Below, one piece after another: positions 6,506-10,919 of a stretch of 10,919 bases of DNA. The translations under genes were made by a program, and so were the position numbers. Under the pieces are notes generated by a model. It did no database searches. It worked only from the letters and a program-made list of their open reading frames with translations, and was not told the DNA's origin. How positions within the stretch are numbered: position 1 is the stretch's first letter; the number at the start of each line of letters is the position of its first letter. Source of the DNA: Deltaproteobacteria bacterium (GTDB lineage Bacteria > Desulfobacterota > Desulfobulbia > Desulfobulbales > VMSU01); the NCBI GenBank assembly GCA_024274995.1, contig JAJSAA010000268.1:1-10919 (forward strand), in the 5' to 3' direction.

Positions 6506-6534
6506 CAATGATAGTCTTGGGGAGACTATCATTG
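6506..6534. terminator. Perfect 12-bp hairpin downstream of the RegA gene
   Basis: CAATGATAGTCT (6506-6517) and AGACTATCATTG (6523-6534) form a perfect 12-bp stem with a five-base loop. It starts 54 bases after the minus-strand response regulator stop. No T-run follows directly, but TTTTTT appears about 20 bases further on, after a small ATGCC/GGCAT dyad. It probably marks the 3' end of the regBA transcript. A binding site or transposon relic is also possible. Confidence 0.45.
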
Positions 6535-6588
6535 ATGACAAAATATCACAATGCGGCAAATTATTGCGGCAGCAGACTGGGATATGGC

Positions 6589-7119
6589 TCAGGTGGCAGG
6601 GGGATATTTTTGCAGTTTACGCTGCAGGGTGCGGCGGTGCAGGCCGAGGCGGCGGGCGGCGGCGGAGATATTACCGCCACAATCGTCTAAGACCCGGTTT
6701 ATATGTTCCCACTCTGCCCTGGCCAGCGAAGGAGCCTTGAATTCAGCAGGAGTGGAAATTTCATTGCCATCATTTTTGGCAAAGGCTGCCAGGATATCAT
6801 CAACATCCGCCGGTTTGGGCAGGTAATAGACGGCCCCCAATTTGATGGCCTCGGTGGCGGTGGCAATAGAACCGTAGCCGGTAAGCACCACAATCTGGAG
6901 CTTAGGGACTGATTTCAGGCCGTCTCTGATGAGCTCAAGTCCTGATTTGCCCGGCATCTTGAGGTCAACCACCGCAAGTTGCGGATGACAGTTGCTGATA
7001 CTGGTCATGGCCTGGTTATAATCAGCTGCCTCTAATACCTCGTAGCCTCGTTTTTTGAAGGCCCGGGCCAGTCGTTGGCGGAAAAAGCCCTCATCATCAA
7101 CTAATAATATACTTGTCAT
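6589..7119 (-). CDS. regA: RegA/ActR/PrrA-family response regulator
   Basis: The DNA-binding partner of the kinase encoded just upstream. This 176-residue cytoplasmic protein has a receiver (about 1-115) with acidic pair D8/D9, phosphoacceptor D52 in VVDLKMPGKSG, T80 and K102. A linker follows, then a short Fis-like helix-turn-helix at about 145-172 (CGGNISAAARRLGLHRRTLQRKLQKYPP). The LHRRTLQRKLQK signature and short linker without an AAA+ domain are typical of RegA/ActR/PrrA and separate it from NtrC types. Known members control large redox-linked regulons in proteobacteria; the targets here are unknown. The ATG overlaps the kinase stop (ATGA). The protein ends at a TGA; translation beyond it adds nothing family-like, so this is a true stop. 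Confidence 0.92.
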   Translation of the reverse strand: MTSILLVDDEGFFRQRLARAFKKRGYEVLEAADYNQAMTSISNCHPQLAVVDLKMPGKSGLELIRDGLKSVPKLQIVVLTGYGSIATATEAIKLGAVYYLPKPADVDDILAAFAKNDGNEISTPAEFKAPSLARAEWEHINRVLDDCGGNISAAARRLGLHRRTLQRKLQKYPPAT

Positions 7120-8465
7120 GATATATGGTCACGGGCGAGGCTCCATATGACCCTGGTGCCCCGGTTAATTTTTTGTATTTGCAGATCACCGCCATAACGC
7201 CGGGCCACAGTCTTGGCGAGGAACAGCCCTAACCCCAAGCCCTTGCCCGGTTTCTTGGTAGTGAAAAAAGGTTCCGAGGCCCGGGCCAGGGTCTCTTTAT
7301 CCATTCCGCCGCCCTCATCGTTGATTTTTATGTAAATCATTTCACGGTCGTCTTTTGCGCTCAGACAGGAGATGGTAATGGCTTTACCATACTTGCAGGC
7401 ATCTACGCTGTTATTGATAAGACTCCTTATTACCCGTCTGAAAGTCTGGGGCGGCAGGTGGGCTGTTAACGATTCATCCTCTATCTTCAGGGATAATGAA
7501 TCGTATTTATATGATTTGACTATCTCTCGCAGACAGGCAGCGAGATTAAATGAAACGCTCTGCTCGCCCATGGGATGACCGGCATCGGAACTCATCTGTC
7601 CTAATATATCCTTACAGGTCTTAATTCGATCCTTAATGAAGACGGTGTCATCAAGGAGCTCCTGCCGGACTTCATCCTGCCGATTATCCTGGTTCAGAGT
7701 GTGCTGCATCTCCCCGGCGGCAACGGCAATGGCTGCCAGGGGAGTTGATAACTCGTGGGTTGCTCCGGCTGTTAGAGTGGCCAGGGCGGCCAGTCGTTCA
7801 CTGTTTTCTCTGGCTCTCTGCAGATGGCCTATTGTTTGTTGATATTCTTCCAGGGACTCCTGAATTTTGGAAACGAAGAAAACAATGAAAATACTGGTAA
7901 TGGCAAAGGCCAGCCACATACCCTTGAGATGGAGGCGCATGGCAGTAGGTATCGGCATGGCGCCTGACTGGTGATGGCAAAGCAGTTGAGGTGGTGACAT
8001 TGTGGTTCCTGAATGGGCCGGCAGTAGAAAAAGAATGGCATAACAGCTCATGGTGAAAACCGCCAGAGTCCATGACCATTTAGGGGGCATAATCAACGAG
8101 CCGATGATAATATGTACCAGAAAGAGAAAGGTGAAGGGATTCATGGGGCCGCCAGTATAGTGGATGAGCAAGGCCAGAAGGCTGACATCCAGAAACATGA
8201 TAACGACCACGGCCTGATTAATTCTGTGCGGGCCAGCCTCTTTGTAATGAGCCAGCAGAAGATTGCTGACTGTCTCGAAGGCGATGATAATAAAAATTAT
8301 TAAGAAGGGTAGACTGATCTTGAGAAATAACGAGACCGCCATGAGCAGCAATGTCTGGCAGATAACCGCCCCCCAGCGTAGTCTGAGCAGCCAGAGAAAG
8401 GCCGTGTTCAGGCTATGTTTGTTCTCAGGGGCTGGTGGCGTGGCGATGTCGTAGTTTGTTGGCAT
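7116..8465 (-). CDS. regB: RegB/PrrB/ActS-family redox sensor histidine kinase
   Basis: An inner-membrane sensor that phosphorylates the RegA-type regulator. The start is set at the ATG at 8463-8465; the TTG immediately before it would add one residue. Numbering here counts that TTG as 1. Five to six hydrophobic segments lie within about 22-200. Between the third and fourth is GGPMNPF (106-112), matching the GGxxNPF quinone-linked motif of RegB. The kinase core has H238 in GATHELSTPLAAI, N-box NNSVDA (352-357), DEGGGMD (384-390), EPFFTTK and GKGLGLGLFLAKT (409-421). C285 in KTCKDIL aligns with the redox-active cysteine (Cys265) of Rhodobacter RegB, about seven residues further from the His than in that protein. 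No strong ribosome site precedes the ATG. The stop overlaps the regA start. Confidence 0.92.
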   Translation of the reverse strand: MPTNYDIATPPAPENKHSLNTAFLWLLRLRWGAVICQTLLLMAVSLFLKISLPFLIIFIIIAFETVSNLLLAHYKEAGPHRINQAVVVIMFLDVSLLALLIHYTGGPMNPFTFLFLVHIIIGSLIMPPKWSWTLAVFTMSCYAILFLLPAHSGTTMSPPQLLCHHQSGAMPIPTAMRLHLKGMWLAFAITSIFIVFFVSKIQESLEEYQQTIGHLQRARENSERLAALATLTAGATHELSTPLAAIAVAAGEMQHTLNQDNRQDEVRQELLDDTVFIKDRIKTCKDILGQMSSDAGHPMGEQSVSFNLAACLREIVKSYKYDSLSLKIEDESLTAHLPPQTFRRVIRSLINNSVDACKYGKAITISCLSAKDDREMIYIKINDEGGGMDKETLARASEPFFTTKKPGKGLGLGLFLAKTVARRYGGDLQIQKINRGTRVIWSLARDHIS

Positions 8466-8686
8466 CAATGTGGTAATCCATAAAATAGAGCGCTAAGCAG
8501 GCTTCGGCTGACGGACAGCTAATGGATAAGAGTTTACAATGGGTTGCTACTAAGATCAAGTGAGGAGACTGCTTACAGTTGTTCGGACAGGGATAAACGC
8601 CCCAATGTTTTGCAGCGTGGTGATTTTGGCAGGTGTCGGGCTTCCTGCCTGAAGTTACGCTCTTTTCAGGTCAAGGGCGGAAGGGC
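8466..8686. other. Non-coding region upstream of regBA
   Basis: No gene is supported here. Two small hairpins are visible: GGCAGG/CCTGCC (8628-8633 with 8644-8649), which overlaps CCTGAA/TTCAGG (8648-8653 with 8665-8670). The region should hold the regBA promoter unless the operon is read from the rhodanese genes upstream. Confidence 0.5.
8531..8559 (-). promoter_or_regulatory. Candidate promoter of regBA
   Basis: On the minus strand TTGATC (8559-8554) and TAAACT (8536-8531) are separated by 17 bases, each matching four of six sigma-70 consensus positions. It sits about 65 bases before the kinase start. The match is moderate and chance cannot be excluded. Confidence 0.28.
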
Positions 8687-8735
8687 GGGGCAGAATGATT
8701 GAGATAATTAACAAAAAAAAAAATCATTCTGCCCC
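8687..8735 (-). terminator. 14-bp inverted repeat with homopolymer loop after the rhodanese operon
   Basis: GGGGCAGAATGATT (8687-8700) is perfectly complementary to the segment at 8722-8735. The 21-base loop contains ten consecutive A residues on the plus strand, which read as T on the minus strand and together with the adjoining arm make a longer T-run. It lies 20 bases after the minus-strand rhodanese stop. A smaller AATCA/TGATT stem directly before the T-run could also end transcription. The likely role is the operon terminator; the position of the T-run inside the loop is unusual. Confidence 0.55.
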
Positions 8736-8755
8736 TGATTATGCTGTTTACTTAC

Positions 8756-9694
8756 TTACCGCCCTCCCCACTGAAATGTATTTAAGGGGGACTTCGTAAC
8801 GGCATATTGCAGCATTGAGCCGTCATAGATGCTGACATTCTTGTAACCCAGAATATCATGCAGGACGAAATAGTCCAGGGCCGCACTCTTACCATGGTTA
8901 CTATAGGTAACAATTGCGGCGTTTTTATTAGTTGGAATTCCAACTCCAGCTGCCATCTGCCGTAGAATTTTGGCATCTTTAAAATAAGACGGTGCCAGAT
9001 TGATCCCGGCATTGGTCAGGTATGAAGCCGGCCACAGCAGGGAGCCGGGAATATGGCCAAAGCGCGCAATCTCACTATTTTTTTCTTTACCAAAGTACTG
9101 ATTGGGGAGACGGCTGTCAACAAATGTTACCCCCTGACTATGGAGCTTGCTTTGTACATCACTATAAGAAGTTACCATACTCTTTATGAGCTTACCGGTG
9201 AAATTTCCGGGATCAGGGGTGGCGGGACGGGTTGAAATTGTTTCACCATGGCGATCCCAGCCGGCAAATCCGCCATTGAGGATGGCGACCTTATTATGCC
9301 CTAATGCCTGGAGTGTCCACAGAGCTCTGGCACTTTTGGCCGTATCATCGGCAGTAGTACCCTCGTCATAGATTACCACAAATGAATTGTTATTTACCCC
9401 GTAACTTCTGATCATCGTGATAAGGTCAGAAGCTGTAGGCATCATAAAACCGACAAAATTATGATTCATGGTCATCCAGGGGCCAAAGGCCTTCACTGCT
9501 CCTGGTATGTGATTCTTTTCATAATGAGTGAATTCACTCACATCAAGAATGACCATATTGGCCTGGTTAATATTTTTGGCCAGCCACTTTACGCTCAGCA
9601 AAGAGTTGCTGCCTGCCATGGCCGTGCCGACTAACAAAGAGGTACTGAGAATCAAGCCCAGTAGAATGGTACTGATTTTTTTGGTTATATCCAT
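8756..9694 (-). CDS. Exported tandem-rhodanese protein with Ser in place of the active-site Cys
   Basis: The product has two rhodanese domains (about 30-150 and 170-310) after a signal peptide with hydrophobic core ILLGLILSTSLLVG and an AMA-G cleavage site, so it should act in the periplasm. The ATG at 9692-9694 is preferred to a TTG at 9709, because AGAGGA lies just before the ATG and overlaps the TTG. The result is 312 residues. Domain marks are HIPGA, YDEG, LNGGFAGW, FVDSR, RFGHIPGS and LGYKNVSIYDGSM. In the C-terminal active loop the sequence is TYSNHGKSA, with Ser265 (AGT) where sulfurtransferases have Cys; the neighbouring paralogue has YCNSGQYA (TGT). The N-terminal domain also lacks a Cys at its loop (YDEG), as is normal for tandem rhodaneses. 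It is therefore unlikely to carry persulfide and may bind or regulate. It lies 43 bases downstream of the paralogue in the same operon. Confidence 0.9.
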   Translation of the reverse strand: MDITKKISTILLGLILSTSLLVGTAMAGSNSLLSVKWLAKNINQANMVILDVSEFTHYEKNHIPGAVKAFGPWMTMNHNFVGFMMPTASDLITMIRSYGVNNNSFVVIYDEGTTADDTAKSARALWTLQALGHNKVAILNGGFAGWDRHGETISTRPATPDPGNFTGKLIKSMVTSYSDVQSKLHSQGVTFVDSRLPNQYFGKEKNSEIARFGHIPGSLLWPASYLTNAGINLAPSYFKDAKILRQMAAGVGIPTNKNAAIVTYSNHGKSAALDYFVLHDILGYKNVSIYDGSMLQYAVTKSPLNTFQWGGR

Positions 9695-9737
9695 AATTAT
9701 TCCTCTCAACTTTTGATTTTGGGGCGGTGAATTCTCT

Positions 9738-10679
9738 TTACCTGCCCCATGAATATTTTACTAATGGCAGCTTGTACTGAACCGCGTATTGCAGCATGGA
9801 ACCATCATAAAGCCGCGTGTTCCGGTAACCCAGGAGATCATGCAGGACAAAATAGTCTAAAGCAGCGTATTGGCCGCTGTTACAATAAACAACTAACTCC
9901 GTGTTTTTGTCCTGGGGAATACCCATGCCCGCTACCATGGCCTCAAGCTTTTTGAGGGGCAGGATTATGGCTGGAGCCCGGTTAATCCCGGCATTATTCA
10001 GAAAGGGTGCCGGCAAACTAACAGCCCCTGGTATATGGCCGTAACGTGCCACATCAGCTCTTTTATGGGTACCAAAAAACTCATCGCTGTTGCGGGCATC
10101 AACAAATAATACCTGCTTGGAATTGAGATGGGATTTAACATAAGCCAATGTTGCTATTTTGCTGTCGCTCATCTGAACCTTGAAATTACCAGGCTGAGGG
10201 GTCGGCTTTTTATTGTTTATTATCCGCCCTTCAAATGTCCATTTGGTAAAACCACCGTTAAGATATGAGACATTGTTATGCCCCGCTGCCTCCAGGGCCC
10301 ATACTGCGTAAGCCCCCTTGGTGGCATCGCCGGTGGTGTTACCTTGGTCGTAAATGATTATCCGGCTGTCTGAATTCACGCCAAGTGCCTGCAACTTTTT
10401 GGTAAGATCAGTTGACTGGGGCAGTAATTGATATTCCTCATCGTCATTGTAGGCGTTCAATTTAGCGTAGGGCATGCTTACCGCCCCCGGCAGATGGCCA
10501 ACTTTGTAGTTGTATGGTGTTCTGGTATCAATGAGTACTGTGTTTTTGGCATTGAGATTATTAGCCAGCCATCCCGTCTCAACAAGAGCCGGCAGGGAAC
10601 GGCAGGCCGCTGGCGGCACAAAGCCCAGCGGAATCAACAGAGCAATAATGTAAATAGCTTTAATTAATTTTATCTTCAT
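9738..10679 (-). CDS. Exported tandem-rhodanese sulfurtransferase
   Basis: A 313-residue paralogue of the following gene, with a signal sequence (basic MKIKLIK, hydrophobic 8-22) ending PPAAC-RS. C26 is not in a good lipobox (Pro at -3), so secretion by signal peptidase I is more likely than lipidation. The N-terminal rhodanese domain (about 35-150) has VLIDTR, GHLPGAVSMP and an Asp111 (YDQG) at the catalytic position, hence inactive. The C-terminal domain (about 175-313) has VDARNSDEFFG, RYGHIPGAV and the active loop VVYCNSGQYA with Cys266. It would move sulfane sulfur from a donor such as thiosulfate or 3-mercaptopyruvate to an acceptor; the loop alone does not decide which. The start is supported by AGGAGGG at 10685-10691. 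It follows the cytochrome gene by 59 bases and is probably co-transcribed. Confidence 0.92.
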   Translation of the reverse strand: MKIKLIKAIYIIALLIPLGFVPPAACRSLPALVETGWLANNLNAKNTVLIDTRTPYNYKVGHLPGAVSMPYAKLNAYNDDEEYQLLPQSTDLTKKLQALGVNSDSRIIIYDQGNTTGDATKGAYAVWALEAAGHNNVSYLNGGFTKWTFEGRIINNKKPTPQPGNFKVQMSDSKIATLAYVKSHLNSKQVLFVDARNSDEFFGTHKRADVARYGHIPGAVSLPAPFLNNAGINRAPAIILPLKKLEAMVAGMGIPQDKNTELVVYCNSGQYAALDYFVLHDLLGYRNTRLYDGSMLQYAVQYKLPLVKYSWGR

Positions 10680-10738
10680 GGAATCCCTCCTTGTTTAATA
10701 AAAAACCAATTGTTAATACCTTGTTTCCCGACAAACGT

Positions 10739-10919
10739 TTACCGTTTGATTGGGGGAGGAATTTTCCGGACGATGATTTTTTCATTAGCCGCTGGATCCT
10801 TGGAAGTAAGATCTGACTGGGTCAAAAATAATTCTTTATGACCATGGCAGGAATTACATGTCTCATTTTGCGGAGTTCGAAGCTGGATACTGTGTACCGA
10901 GGCCGAATTCCAGGTGGGG
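10739..10919 (-). CDS. C-terminal fragment of a c-type cytochrome (partial at window edge)
   Basis: Translating the minus strand to the TAA at 10739-10741 gives 59 residues that continue beyond the window. They contain one heme-c attachment site, CNSCH, at fragment residues 21-25, preceded by VHSIQLRTPQNET and followed by HGHKELFL and a C-terminus rich in Pro (KIPPPIKR). The protein is probably a periplasmic or surface electron carrier, and given the short spacing and C-terminal position of the motif it may be multiheme, but only one site is visible. The frame is open for the whole stretch and codes for a credible C-terminus. It is the first visible gene of the unit cytochrome - rhodanese - rhodanese, with 59 bases to the next start and no obvious terminator between. 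Confidence 0.8.
   Translation of the reverse strand, partial: PTWNSASVHSIQLRTPQNETCNSCHGHKELFLTQSDLTSKDPAANEKIIVRKIPPPIKR

Noticed and set aside
6031..6588. tRNA (including selC), tmRNA, RNase P, SRP or 6S RNA in the AT-rich gap
   Set aside because: No T-loop GGTTCRA block, CCA-ended acceptor stem or conserved core of these RNAs was found on either strand.
6536..6591. Read-through of the regA TGA as a second selenocysteine codon
   Set aside because: The protein already ends at the family's normal C-terminus, and the residues after TGA match nothing and stop within about 20 codons.
8424..8481. Short leader peptide (MDYHIDANK...) overlapping the regB start in another frame
   Set aside because: An ATG without ribosome site, 18 codons long, with no regulatory pattern such as codon runs; not supportable.
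1..10919. CRISPR array, insertion sequence or transposase gene
   Set aside because: No regularly spaced repeats and no transposase-like translation were seen anywhere in the window.

Overview
The window looks like a chromosomal segment of a Gram-negative, probably anaerobic bacterium, most plausibly a deltaproteobacterium (Desulfobacterota). The grounds are a sigma-54 enhancer-binding response regulator, a lipoprotein and exported proteins with Gram-negative-type signal sequences, a c-type cytochrome fragment (CxxCH), an FHA-linked cyclase, and a selenoprotein of a type common in anaerobic deltaproteobacteria. The assignment is an inference from gene content, not from a marker gene.

Layout, left to right. 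60-1469 (+) is an NtrC-class response regulator. 1523-3210 (-) holds a small lipoprotein gene and coaBC (CoA biosynthesis), which overlap by one base. An AT-rich divergent intergenic region separates them from 3346-4850 (+), a tatD-family hydrolase gene and a yggS-family PLP-protein gene that overlap by four bases. Convergent with these is a minus-strand pair: a 74-residue SelW/Rdx-type selenoprotein with an in-frame UGA (5791-6015), which conventional gene calling would miss, and an FHA-adenylate/guanylate cyclase (4847-5794) whose ATG overlaps the selenoprotein stop. Between 6016 and 6588 lies AT-rich, apparently non-coding DNA with several inverted repeats. It includes a terminator-like hairpin placed just upstream of the selenoprotein gene. 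6589-8465 (-) is a RegB/RegA (PrrBA, ActSR) redox two-component pair. 8466-8755 is non-coding with a long inverted repeat. 8756-10919 (-) is a likely operon: the 3' end of a c-type cytochrome gene, a tandem-rhodanese gene with an intact active-site Cys, and a second tandem-rhodanese gene in which that Cys is Ser.

How the genes may work together. Three groups deal with redox or sulfur/selenium chemistry: the exported cytochrome-rhodanese operon, the RegBA redox sensor transcribed downstream of it on the same strand, and the thioredoxin-fold selenoprotein coupled to a cyclic-nucleotide cyclase. Any regulatory link between them is inference. The remaining genes (coaBC, tatD, yggS) are housekeeping.

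The most interesting points are the unannotated selenoprotein with a plausible SECIS hairpin, its translational coupling to a signalling cyclase, the hairpin-rich leader upstream of it, and the Cys-to-Ser change in one of the two rhodanese paralogues.
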